From positions 2,619,238 to 2,683,237 of the forward strand of contig VZRN01004184.1 of NCBI GenBank assembly GCA_013397935.1: 64,000 nt of DNA. The letters run 5' to 3'. Below, in pieces: positions 1-12,275 of the stretch. How positions within the stretch are numbered: the stretch's first letter is position 1; each line of letters starts with the position of its first letter. Origin of the DNA: Dasyornis broadbenti (Eukaryota > Chordata > Aves > Passeriformes > Dasyornithidae). The position numbers were made by a program, and so were the translations under genes. Below the pieces are notes generated by a model. That model did not search any database. It was not told the DNA's origin and worked only from the letters and a program-made list of their open reading frames with translations.

Positions 1-620
1 TTTTTTTTTTTAATGTACAGAAGTAGTGTAACATACCATGTGGTGAAAGTGCTTATCCTTGAAAAATCTCTTCGTCTTTCTACTTTGACTTGGGGAGAAA
101 AAAGAAAATAAAAAATCTTGTCATCCAATGTTTCTACTGATAATCAACATTCTTCTTCTACTGGTAAAGCAGAAAGAGGCTTTTAACTTTCACAACTTTC
201 TTTTTGTAACACCACAGCATCTGCAGCCCTGTATAATTACCTTGCTTCCGCTGATCAGACAAATATTGTCCCTTTAAATAGAAGGAAAAGAAACAAAAGA
301 AAGCAAAAGAAAAGCCTAGTATTTTGGCAAATCTCTTGTCAAGTCTCTTTCAGACTAATAAAATCAATGCTAGATATTCCTAGCTTTGCCATGCACTTAA
401 CTAGCACAGGATATATGATCTTGTGGCTCACAGCTATGGAGAAGGTCAGGCCTGCAAATATCAAAAAGACATCTCTGATATCTGCTAAAAAACTAACTAA
501 AGCTATAGATCTCCTATAGTCTGTTTTTTCCCCACCATCTACCTCCCAGGCTACACCTTCCCACACTGCCCTGAGGACTGTGCCCTCTCACTGGTCTGTC
601 TATCACCATTCCTGTAGAGT
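1..620. other. Intergenic, nothing recognised
   Basis: Opens with a T run and continues as AT-rich DNA. No gene, RNA or repeat recognised before the CR1 tip at 621. Confidence 0.6.
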
Positions 621-667
621 TCACAGAGTCACAGAATGGTCGAGTTTGGAGGAGACCTCCCAGAGTT
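621..667 (-). mobile_element. CR1 LINE 3' tip fragment
   Basis: TCACAGAGTCACAGAATGGT followed by TTTGGAGGAGACCTCC resembles the reverse complement of the avian CR1 3' end. Very short and diverged. Confidence 0.55.
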
Positions 668-729
668 AATAAACTCACCTCTACTGACTTTTATTCCATT
701 AGCCATCAACTGCACATCCTATAAAACCC

Positions 730-768
730 TTTTTTTTTTTTTTNCCCTTTTTTTTTTTTTTTTTTTTT
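730..768. repeat. Poly-T tract with an undetermined base
   Basis: Two T runs split by NCCC, with N at 744. Homopolymer length here is likely unreliable in the assembly. Confidence 0.9.
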
Positions 769-1694
769 CCCCAGAGGATAGCTTAAAGTCATTGTAGTGC
801 AAATGGTTTGAACACCTAAGTAAAGTGCTGAAGTATCTCAGGCACCGGTGGGCAAGTGCAAGAGCCTTTGTGGAATTCTGCCAGGGTAGCTGCCATCTAG
901 CATACGTAGCAGAAGGCTTGCACAATGGTCAGAGTGTTTCCACTGCAACAATGTGGATGAATACGTAGGGTGAAGTTTCATATCTGTACCCTTCCACTGA
1001 TGATACCGAAATGGTTTATATTACTGGAGTTCCTCTGTCAGGAAAGTTTTGGCCACGCACAGTTTTTCTTTCTTTGGACACTTACACTTAGATTTCTGTA
1101 TTAAAAATGTGTTTGTCAATTTCCAAGAATTTTCACACAAGATATTTTAGGCAACATTTTAAGAAACTTGCAAATTACAAAAATTCTCTAAGGTATTAGA
1201 AATTTCAGACTTCCTTAGTTTATTTTTTTTTAATGACTAAGAGATAGGAGGATAAAAGAAGAAATAGCAGCAGTACAAACTCTTACAAAAACACAGCACG
1301 AGAGAAACATGCCAGCCATAAAGCACAAGATTACCCAGTTTTTTATTGTACTGCCTATCATTAAGTCTCAGCTTCAGAGACTTCTGTATAAATTAACACT
1401 GGCCTCCTTCAGAACAGAATATCTGCACACTCGGATATACTTATGTTCTAAGACAGACAAAAAAATCTAGAGAAGGATTCTCTAGACAGACCTATTTATT
1501 TAAGAAACGAAATAATCAAGTGGGAAAAAAACCCCACCAAAACAATTCTAATTCCCAAATAAGAATGAATTTTCTCCTCAATTTCTAGTATAAGACTTTG
1601 TTTTACCAAAACTGTTGAAAGTAGTATATTACAGAGATGAAATCTGACCTGAAGCCAGTTCCTGAAAGCCTATGTTATTACAGCATTTTACATC
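769..1694. other. Intergenic, nothing recognised
   Basis: AT-rich sequence between the poly-T tract and the CR1 3' end. No supported feature. Confidence 0.6.
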
Positions 1695-1835
1695 CAACGC
1701 CAGGTTGGATGGGGCCCTAGGCAACCTGCTACAGTGGGTGGCATCCCTGTCTGTGACAAGTGGGTTGGAATTAGATGCTAAACTTTAAGACAGCTTCCAA
1801 CCCAAGCCGTTATGTGATTCTATGATTTTATGATG
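1695..1835 (+). mobile_element. CR1 LINE 3' end
   Basis: GGTTGGATGGGGCCCTAGGC, then GTGGGTGGCATCCCTGTC, then CTTCCAACCCAAGCC and an ending of GTGATTCTATGATTTTATGA are hallmarks of the avian CR1 3' terminus with its 8-bp tail repeat. About 140 bp, 5'-truncated as usual for CR1. Confidence 0.88.
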
Positions 1836-2709
1836 TTTTGAGATCTTTTTCCTCTTTGATGTGAATTGGCTATTATTAATTTATTCTGTTGCTTCAATGA
1901 AATTTTTTTGTATGCTCTAGCCTAGGGGCAAATTAGTCCAATTTTCCTCTCTGTTTTTAAGTAGTAATATATAAATACTTGAAAACCGTGAGATACACTC
2001 TTTAATATCACACTAATTTGATGAGTCGATATATGTGTATAATATGCTACTGTTTTTTTTTTTTTCTTCTAAGAAATACAATTTTTCATGGTACAGCATG
2101 AATTGAAAAATTAATTCAGGATTTCTCCACTGTATTTTGCATCCAAATAGAATGTACTCTATACCAGTGCAAATTTTCAGTAAAGGTGATAAGAATCAAG
2201 AGACAGAAAGAAAGCTCTTTTGTTTAAAGGATACACAAGTTTTGTCAGAACTTCCTTTTCCTATGATGAGCTGCTTCTCTGTGCACCCCCAAGTTTTTAC
2301 CCAAGTGCTACCACACGTAATCCTCAAAGCCAAAACTCAGCAGTGAGTGCTACTGTCACAATTTTATGAAGTAGAGTGAATAAGGTTTGCACATGAAATT
2401 TAATCTGGCCTTAACTTACTCCACTCTTGCTGATCTGTAGATGATTAGATAAACACTGCTTTAAATGTCAAAGCCATTGAAATCCATATTTTACACAAGC
2501 AGACAGGGCCTTCGTAGACTTTACTTGACACCTAGTGAGCACGATGCCTATTCAGAGATCAGCCCTTGCAAACAGATAACACCATGATCACTGCGAGAAC
2601 AGAGGAGTTTCCTTTCTGCGTTGACAGAGGACCTCCAGGCAGCAAGCAGGCATGCATCCATGCTTCCAAATTCATCTCCCAGCCAAACAAAGAGATGTGG
2701 AAATGGCTT

Positions 2710-2999
2710 GCAAAAAAACTCAAAAGAACAAAACAAACAAACAAAAAAGCCATAACATAACAAAACAAAACAAAACAAAAACAAACAAAAAACCAAAAAA
2801 ACCATCAAACAACACCAACAAGAAAAAAAAAAACAAAAAAACAAAACCAAAAGAACTAAAAACAAGTCCAAAAACCCCAAAGAACCCAAAACAACAACAA
2901 ACCACACAAAAAACCCCACTAGTACCAAAAATCTAAGCAAAACAAACAAAACTCCCCAAACAAAACAAAAAATCCCCACCACCAACATGAAAAGAAAAA
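2710..2999. repeat. A/C-dominated low-complexity tract
   Basis: About 290 bp built of CAAAA, CAAA and CCAAA units with only scattered G and T on the plus strand. The apparent 94- and 163-codon frames here are artefacts of this composition. Confidence 0.9.
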
Positions 3000-5900
3000 T
3001 CCAGTAAAAGAGTTTCTGCTCCCCAAAATGCTCTCCCAAGCAAGATGCTCAGGTACACAGATTTTTTGACCAGCATCAATATTATGGTCTTTAGTACCAC
3101 TTCACACATTGCAGGAATATCTAAGTCAAATTCATTAAAAGAACGGTATGCATCATGTTTCAATACACATACAGGGGTGAAAAAAGGAGTGAAAAAATGG
3201 AACCATGGTGTTTGATAGGACATAGAATAGCAAAAAAAACCCACTTCTTCATTGTGGAAAATTCATTCCAAATAATTATTTTGTTGGCAGATCATAAATC
3301 CATAAAATGTGTCTTAGGCTCTAGCACTAGGGAAACAGCAAGCCTAGAGGAGTTTTCCAACTGGATCTCTTTCTGAAGGGCTTTTTTAGTTTTTAACGTG
3401 ACAACAGATGCTGATTTAAGTGATTTTGGCTGAGTTGCTACTAATTAGTCTTTTCATCTGCGACTAATTTCTTGGTCTTCTTGTTCACTTTTTTTTCTTA
3501 ATTGCAACAACATAGAAATTTGCCAATTTTTCTTTAGAAAAATGCCCATTAAACTTTCCATTAAAATAAAATCCTCAGGTCTTCCATTGCAAGCAGTTAT
3601 TTGCATACTGCAGTAAATAGATCTGTAAGATAGTATGTTTTTCTTCTAAGAATACAGATTTTTCAACTGTATGTATTCACTCATTTCTATCTTAAAACTA
3701 AAGTATGCAAGCACAACCTCACAAGAAAACTTAAAGAACTGGAAAAAGTTGTCAGCAATAGCAGTCACATGGCTTTTACACAGAGAGCATGTGTTTCATG
3801 CAGCCAATTGTGTGCAAATATCAAAACTCTCCAGCTGTGACACATATTTTCAAGTATCTTCCTCTCAAGACTGATTCAACCTCTGTTTCCTTGTGCCAAA
3901 TCTAAAAATGTAGACTTCTGTGTTTTTTTAAACTTTATTTTCTTAGAGTTTTTGACAAATCAATCACTTAAAAATGACAATTTTTTCTTGCCTACTGAGG
4001 GAGATTTATTTTTTTCCTTATTCTGACGACCAAGGCCTCTGAGTGATGCACTCTGGCTGATTTTGTTGTGACAACTGCAGATGTGAACTTGCCAGACTGA
4101 AATCAGACAACAGTCAGAGGCATTTGCGTCCATATGGATCTTGAGGTAGAAGCATCAAGTTCTGATAGAGAAGCTGGGTGAAAAAAAACATATTCAGCCA
4201 CAGTTGTCACCGTACAGTGAGTTTATTTCAGTCTATATAACAAAGTTTTGACACTTTTAATCTCTTCAAGCTACAGCTCAGAGAATAACTGGACTCTGTT
4301 CCATCTTCTGCTCCATTAGGAGACTTGTTTTTCAAGCTTCCCTTTGTTTCAGTTCCCAATAAATAATGCTTTTGCAGCCACAAAGGCAGCGATGCAATTA
4401 TTCACTTGCTACAAAGGAAGGAGCATGGGGAAGAGGATGGATATGTGGTCTGCAGTACATTGAAGTCTGTCCTGAACAGCCAGAAAATCTTAACCCCTTG
4501 TACATATTCTTCTAGTATGAACCCTTCACTTACAAGTACAGCACTAAGTCTGGAGCCTTTACTTACAAGCTCTACATCAGTAATGTTTTTTCCCATCACT
4601 ACTGTCCTTCTTTTTCATTATCAGATCACATCTTATCTATATGTACTATTTATGCCACTAATATTATAACACTGTAAAGCAACAGGAGAACAATTTGCAA
4701 TAAATCCACTGCTGGCTAAAAGGTTTCCTCCCCATCATTCTTAATCACTAAACCCAAGCCTTGTTAACAATGTGCTGTGTGCTTGTGTAACTTACTGTGT
4801 TAAATGCTGCAAAGAAATAACAACTATAAAGTCAAAACATTTTAGATAAAGGCCATATACAGAGAAAAAACCTCAATGAACTCCAGGAGATACAGATATG
4901 ACATTTTCTGGGAAAACTCTAACGAAGTATCAACTCTGAAGAGTACCTGATTTTGGTAGATCGATGGGTTTACCTCTGGCCAAACGTTCATATTTATGAA
5001 AACACAGGCCATATTATTGCCCAGACAAAAACATCCAACCTTTCTCACCACTAACTCAATATTCACCAGCATTTACTTTTCCTAAAAACAGCCCAGTCTA
5101 TAATATGGATGCCCTTGGCAGTATTTTATGAGAAAATATGCTCCTTCTAAAGACAGAATTATGAATCTACCTCAAAGATAAGGACATGTAAGAAATTAAA
5201 AATCACCACTATCACAAATGCAACTCAGTTTAGTGATTCAAGTAATGTCAATTCAGCTCAAACTTTCTTTAAAATCCAATATATATATACACAGTCTTTC
5301 TCCCATCTTTCACTTCTCTGCTAGAAACCATAAAATCATACACTTTTAAGACATGTTTTTTCCTCCTTTCTGCTCTTCCACTTGCGGTATTGCTCCATTT
5401 AGAGTTTTTTATAATCTTTTTTCCCAGAAGCATCCAAAAGTCAGTTATAATTAGTTGAAATAACTGGAAAGGTTAGCTCTGTTTCTAGAAAGCTAAAACA
5501 TCTCGTGCAAAAGAACAAAATCAAAATGAAAATATATACAAGATTCTACTGACAGAAAAGTAGAAAACTCAAAAGAACCAAAAACCCCACAAAACAAAGT
5601 GAAAAAGATCTCCCTCTTGAACTAAATAACATGAAGATGACATAAAACTTGGAATGAATTTGTGAGTAAGTTGAAAGGAAAGCTCTGTTAGATTTCTGGT
5701 GGCTCTGAGATTTTATAAGGCAAAGAAATACCTGCAGATTTCTAACTAATGCTCACCTATTTTGAAGAACAAATTATTTCAGCAATTCCACTAGAAAACA
5801 AGGAAGCGGGTAGTTGGAGCCCACATGCTAAGAAAACAACAAAAACCATGTCAATATTGTTTTTGCATCTGGATATGTCCAGAAACTACTTAGGAAGCAG

Positions 5901-8810
5901 GACTGCCAGCAGCCCATTATTCTGAATTTACCAAAGAAAAAACAGAAAAAAACTCCAAAAACAACTCTAAACCCAGCCAGTCACATTTATTTAAATTCAA
6001 TGGAGTAATGCAAACAATGATGCAAACAATATCTCTAGCACTGGCAGCAATAAGAAAATTAAATAGATCCCAGTATTCAGTCTCGTCAACAACATGGCAC
6101 AGTAGAGAAACTTAAAGTCTTTAAAGAAAAAAAGAAATGGTCTTTATATATACAAACTTGTACATACTCCTACAGGTCTCTTAATAATAATTAGTAACTA
6201 GTATTACTTTTTATTAACACAATTTTACTATGACATGCCAGAAAAACAACTTCACCATTTGAGGCAGTGGTATTACTGGAAATAGTGTTATTAAGAATCT
6301 GGCAATTTTTAAATACAATAAGGCATTCTGATGAATATGACTGTAAGAAAACCAAAACAAAATCAGCATAAAACAAGCCAACAAAAACTCCCCGCACATC
6401 CTCCACAACAGATCCTCCCCAACACATCCTCCCATGTATTCTAGTATCAACAAACATGACCCAACTGAGCACATGAGCATTCCATGTGTGGCAGGGAAGG
6501 TTGCCATTTAAGAAGTGGAAAATTTCCTTCCTGAATTCTATGTAGAGAGCAGTTAATCCACTATTAACAGGTTTTATAGTTAGTCATGTAAAGCAGCACA
6601 CAGCTTTAAACCCCCAAAGTGGATATTGAATCGCTTTGCTCTAGAATGAGACCAATGTTATCACTCAAAACAATAGCTTATGAAAGAAAAAAATAGCAAG
6701 AACAACTATGTCCTTCCTAGGAGGAAGCAGAAGGTCTGATGTTCCTTCTTTTGGTACTTTGAAAGGAGCCTCTCCTTTGCTGACTCTTCACTTCTATTCC
6801 AGTTGTGTTACTTGGAGAAGTTGTCTCCTTTCTCTATTTATAACCATCCAGCAGAACTAAATTGTCTGACCCCAAGAATTTCAGATTTCTAACTTCAACC
6901 TCTTTGCAGAATTCAGCTGAAATCACATGAAAGGTCCAAAGACAGATGTAATTAGTCTGTTCACATAAGTCCCATTTCCTTAGAAAATTCAAGTTGAAAC
7001 CTCTGTTTAGGAGTGCCTAGACAAAGGTTTTGTGCTTTGGCCCATAACTAAACATTTAGATATGCAGGATATAACATGTTTTGGAACATTTTGAATTAGA
7101 CTCTCTTTTAAATAATCTTCTAAAATACATCTACACTCTCCATAAATTCTATCCTTTTATTACCTGAATTAATGCCAGCACAATGAAAACCAGTTTAAAA
7201 AGTATTGTGTCTTTTTGTTAAATTTAATTGCATTAAAAATGCTTTTAAAAGCATGAAGTAAAACTATTACCATCAGATTACTCTTAAAATAAAGCATCTG
7301 CTATAGAAAATGGTTTCTCTGCTACAGTTTAAAATAATGAAGAGAAGAAATAATTGTGTTACATCATTTTCCAAAACTTCAAATGCATACATGCAAGGAA
7401 ATCCACCAGGTCCTCTTTGCTGCGTTTTCCATTTGTCCACGCTACCTGTTTTCGTTGTGTAATTCCCAAATCTGATCTTGCAATGCTTATCTTTTTGCAT
7501 TCCCCTTTTCTGATATAAGTTATTTACCTATCCCATAAAATTTATTTGGCATTATAGTACTTCTTTTCTTCAGAAAAAAATTAGTTCCACTGACACACTC
7601 GTGCTGGGGTAACTTTGCAAGACAAAAAGACACTTGATTACTATTTACTGAAAGTAAGAAAGGTTTTGGAGACGTAATGTGTTTTAGAGATGCCCTGTTT
7701 CTGAAACGCATTTTTCACACTATTCTGGTTTTCTCCCTAGGAAAAAAATAATTATTCATACTACTACAAAGATAAATTGTTAATAGTGAACATATGCACT
7801 GTTGTCTCACCTGTGCATTTATAAAACCAAACCAACTGACAACAGCACTGAATTCCTTTTCTATAATCCTCCTCCTAGACAGCTACATAAAAAGGTCTTC
7901 CTAGTGGGCTAAGTGCACGCATTCACCAAAATAGTTTTAATTTTGTTTTCTTCAGTGCAAGTAAATTGAAATATCTATTGTCACCTAAAGTAGAGAGGGA
8001 AAAGAGAGTGATTTTCCTGCAATATAGGGTATATTTTTAATATAGGTATATTTTTTAGTTTGAAAGATGAGGGTAAAGTTTTGTTGAACTAGTGTTTTAA
8101 AGTCTCTGTTGCATCTCCAGTTACAGCCTTGTTTCTTCTTTATATGTGTCGTAACAGCAAACACTAACATAATTCAGCAAGATGTGACTGACTGGCACAA
8201 ACAAACAACAAAGAATATATTTTAAAATTGTCCTTTTAAGACTGATGTATACAAGCAGAACGGTATATTTTCCCTTCCTCCAAAATCAATTGATTTCATG
8301 TCTTCTCCTGTTAGAACTTTAATTTCCTACAATTTGACTTTAAGTTGACTAAAAACCCCCTGTACAGTGAAAAAGGACTTTCACTACATCACTTATCAAT
8401 GACTTGCTATCAAGTGCTATCAAATGATTTTTCATTTCTCTATGCCTCCCATGTACAGTTCATCTTTCATTTACATATATGAGTAGTCACAGTAACTCAA
8501 GCACTATTTCTCAAAGAAGCCAAGAGACAGGCTGCCATTACGTTTCAGTTTGCTTTTTACAAGTCTATATTATCACATAGACAGAAGTGTTTGTAAAAGT
8601 AGTTAATACAAGCTGTTGCACAACAAGACTATCCTCATACTCCAAATTATGTTGTACTGTAACTGGCTGTTCAACTAACACTCAACTTACCAATTCCCAC
8701 TCTATGACATTGGAAAACAGTGATATATAGACTTTAAATAATACTTCCTCCACCCCAGTCCCTTAATGAGTTCACCTCTAGCAGAAAATTTTACAGAGTG
8801 ATTATAATAA
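3000..8810. other. Intergenic, nothing recognised
   Basis: Almost 6 kb of AT-rich DNA with short A or T runs. No coding exon, RNA gene or transposon recognised; the short frames have neither splice context nor protein similarity that I know. Confidence 0.55.
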
Positions 8811-8850
8811 CAAAACAAACAAATAAACAAACCCAAACAAACAAAAAACA
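8811..8850. repeat. (AAAC)n simple repeat
   Basis: CAAACAAATAAACAAACCC-type units, about 40 bp. Confidence 0.85.
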
Positions 8851-10726
8851 AGGAGGAAAAGACCCCAACCAAACAATCCCTTCCAGAACTGTAGAGTTTA
8901 GAGAGTACTATAATGATTCCTTACATTCCTTATGAATTGTAAGATTCTTTAACACCTGCAGGATTTACATATGAAATGTACCCAACACATGCTATGACAC
9001 CTTCCAATTTCAAGTTGAGGTTGAGACAAAGTACCCCAAAAACACACAACCTGAAATTAATTTAAAAACTACCTCCTCAGTCAAAGCTAAAGGTGAAGCA
9101 TGACTAGAGTATATAACTACTTCATCCAAGAAATGTCAGACCAATACTAAACAAAACTCTCTTACCCTCTCATTTCAGCAGCTATTGATGAAAAAGAATA
9201 ACTGCAGCTGAAAACAGCAATAAGAAACCTCTTTCAATACCTTCTCTAAAACTTGCTTTTATTTCTGAGGGTTAACAAGCCCTTTTGACATTCTACCCAT
9301 AGAGGAGTTATAGATTTTCAGACACGTCACACTCACAAAGAAGAGACACTCAGCACAGAACAATCTGTTCTCTGCTACAAAAGCACCAAAGAGAGATATT
9401 CACCAGCCAGAGAATTCATGGGCCCATAAAAGAGATAACCTGACCTGGTCAAAGCACAAACCTGAATACAAGAAAAACAAAAAAAGCAAATAGATAAACA
9501 AAATTAATAAAAATGTCATAGGGAAACAAATATTTCAGAGAAAAGAAGTCATGCCATCAAGAAGGCAGACATGGTGAAAAGTGGGGGACCATGCGTGGTG
9601 ATTTCTGTATCGGCACTGGACACACTTTTGCAATACAATTATGACAGCAGAATCACAATTTCTTTGCTCATTACTGTTGTTGACAACTGTTTTTCATTAC
9701 AGGCCTAAGATCCATTAATGAATGGCAATTACAAGACTTATAGTACTTTGCATTATATTCAGCACCTAATGAAAGATCAAAATGCAATAGTCATCTGCAA
9801 AGTGATGATGTGAAAGTGAAGTGATGCCTGGTTATTTTCAAGTTGTCTCTCAGGAGTTTCTCTGTATGTAATTAAATAAGATTTTACTTTCTATATGCCA
9901 CTGAAGCTGGGCTTGCCAAACTCTTCTTACCACTTAGTTCTTCATTACCTCTGATAAAGAAGCATAACACCAAATTCTGCCTCTCCACCAACTGTAAAAA
10001 AGCATTATAATCATCAGAACCTGAAGACACTGGCAGCACAGCTATCATCAAGAACCCAGTTTTGCCAGAATAGTGTGTTATGGGAATGTATCCAGCCCAG
10101 TTCTCAGCGATCAGAATAACAAAAACTTTGTTTATTCAGTCTTCATAATTTTTTCTTAATGGGAAGGAAAAAGCTCCAAACCCAAACATCAAATTCAGTA
10201 AGAGTGCAAAATAGACTCCCTCAAATAGATTCTGACTGTCAGATTTTTCATCAAAATATACACATCTGAATTAGGATGAAGTATATTCTCAATCACATTA
10301 GCTGTTTCTGTAAGTGTTGCCTGTTTGAGGATCCACAGGTGTTTTACAAACAGCTTCTTAACCGTCAAAATAGTTTTCTTGTGCATGAAAGAATAACCCT
10401 AGTACCTCCAGTCTCTAAAGTCCAAAATTTGTTTTTGTTGACACCATGTGCTCTTGTGTGACAAAAATATAAGAATTTTTATTTCCCAGTCTTTTACTTT
10501 AAACAGTTTTTATCCTTCTTCTCTATAATCCTAAGGAGAAAAAATAGCAGAAACCAATTTAAATAATGAAAAGTCTGATAATTCTTTTTCATATTCATAT
10601 CACTCATATGAAATCATATTTTTTGAATGAAAATAAGTAATCAACTGTATTTTCTTCATATAGTGCTTCAGTTAATAAACCCATAAATTCTACAGATTAC
10701 TTCTGTCTTGATGCATCCTACAGAGT
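8851..10726. other. Intergenic, nothing recognised
   Basis: AT-rich DNA up to the long LTR. No supported feature. Confidence 0.55.
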
Positions 10727-12275
10727 GTCCCCTTCCTTTCATGGCAAGGTTTTGGTAGCTGCAGGGGAGGCTTTAGTGATAAGATGCCAGAACTTCCCCC
10801 ATTTAAAACAGAGCCAGTCTCACCATCTCCAAAAGTGCCCCACTGTTGCCCAAGGATGAGCCCATCTGCACTGCTGGGAGTGACTCTGTGGTAGCAAAGC
10901 TAAGAAAAGGAAAGCAAAGCTGTGCAATATCTGCGTGAGAGATGTGAAAAAAGGTGAGAGAAGCAACCCTGCAGATGTCAAGGACAGTGAAGGGGAGGGA
11001 CGAAGTGCTCCAGGTGCCTCTGTTCTCTGCTTTGGAGCAGAGATTGTCTAGCAGCCTGTGAGCAGCCCACTGAGCAGATATCCACACATGGAGGACCCCA
11101 TGCCAGGGCAGGTACACATGCCTTGAGGGAAGGTTTGGCCCTTGGAAAGCCCACACAGGTTTTCTGATCCTGTAGAAGGAACCCTGTAGAAGGGACCCAT
11201 GCTGGACCAGTTTTTGAAGACCAGTAGCCCATGGGAAGGACAAGCGTGGAAGAAGTTTGTGAAAGACTATTCTGTGAGACAGACCTCAGTCTGGAGCAAG
11301 AGAAGAGTGTAAGGAGGGAGGAACAGCAGAGATGAAATGCTATGATCTGACCAAAGCCCCCATTCCTCCTGCCCCTGTGCTGCTCAGGGTGAGGAGGTAG
11401 AGCAGTCAGGAGTGAAGCTGAGTCTGGGAAGATGGGAGTTGGGGTGACACTAAGGTGGTGTTTAAAGGGAGGTGTTTAAAGATTTGTTCTTATTGCTCAA
11501 TGTCCTTCTGGTATTAATTGGCAATAAATAAAATTAATTTCCCAACGCCAAATCCTTTTTGCCCATAGTGGTAATGGGTGTCTTTATCTTGACCCACGAA
11601 TTTTTTTTACCGTATTTTCTTCTCTGCCCTATTAAGATGTGCAGGTTTTGGCTGCAAAGGAGTTAATTTTCTTCATGGCAGCTACTGTGGGTCTTTGCTT
11701 TGTATTTGTGCTGGAAACAGTATTGAGAACTCAGGGTTTGTTTAGTTATAGCTGAGCAGAGTTTACTCAGGTCAAGGCCTTTTCTGCTCTACCAGCAAGA
11801 AGGATGGGGATGAACAAGAAGCTGGGAGGCGACACAGCCAGAATAGGTGACCCCAACTGACCAAAGAGATATCCCAGACCATATGGCATCATGGTCAGCA
11901 TATAGAGATGAGGGAAGGAGAAGGAAGGGGTGATGATGGAAGTGATGGTATTTGTCTTTCAAAGTCACTATTATGCTTGATGGGGCCCTGCTTTCCTGGG
12001 CATGTCTGAACACCTGCCTGATCATGAGAAGTGGTAACTTAATTTCTTGCTTTACTTTGCTTGTGTGCACAGTTTTTATTTTACTTACTAAACTGTGCTT
12101 AACTCATGAGTTTTCCAGCTGTAATCCTTCTGATTCTCTTCCTCATCCTGCTGTAGGGGAGTGTGTGAGCAGCTGGGTGAGGCTTGATTGCTGCCTGGAC
12201 ATTAAATCATGACAAGAGGGGAAATGATAGAAAAGTGTGGTGGGTCCCTGAGGGTCAGTCGAGGACAACCCACCA
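10727..12275 (+). mobile_element. Long avian ERV LTR (type A), split by a younger LTR
   Basis: A long LTR without internal retroviral genes (solo LTR). The body includes GGTTTTGGTAGCTGCAGGGG, CCAGAACTTCCCCCAT, repeated blocks of the form CCCATG..GGAGCA, and the 3' part TTATTGCTCAATGTCC with ATTGGCAATAAATAAAATTAA, the LTR's own poly(A) signal region. The 3' segment stops at about 11639 and resumes after the inserted element at 12215 with GAGGGGAAATGATAGAAAAG and ends GGACAACCCACCA. I recognise this as a common bird endogenous-retrovirus LTR; the subfamily name and exact left end are uncertain. The 146-codon minus-strand frame within it is not a gene. Confidence 0.8.
11640..12214 (+). mobile_element. 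Avian ERV solo LTR (type B) nested in the type A LTR
   Basis: It runs from TGCAGGTTTTGGCTG through AGTTAATTTTCTTCATGGCA, GACCCCAACTGACCAAAGAG, CTTTCCTGGGCATGTCTGAA and TTACTAAACTGTGC to AAATCATGACA. It has TG...CA ends and about 575 bp. A short AAGA occurs on both sides and could be the target-site duplication. Two similar LTRs lie in reverse orientation at 19.6 and 24.4 kb. No gag, pol or env remnant adjoins it. Confidence 0.85.

Noticed and set aside
2548..3039. 163-codon minus-strand frame rich in Phe, Leu and Val
   Set aside because: It is the reverse reading of the A/C low-complexity tract; the hydrophobic look is only composition.
10803..11243. 146-codon minus-strand frame
   Set aside because: It lies antisense within the type A LTR and has no protein similarity that I recognise.
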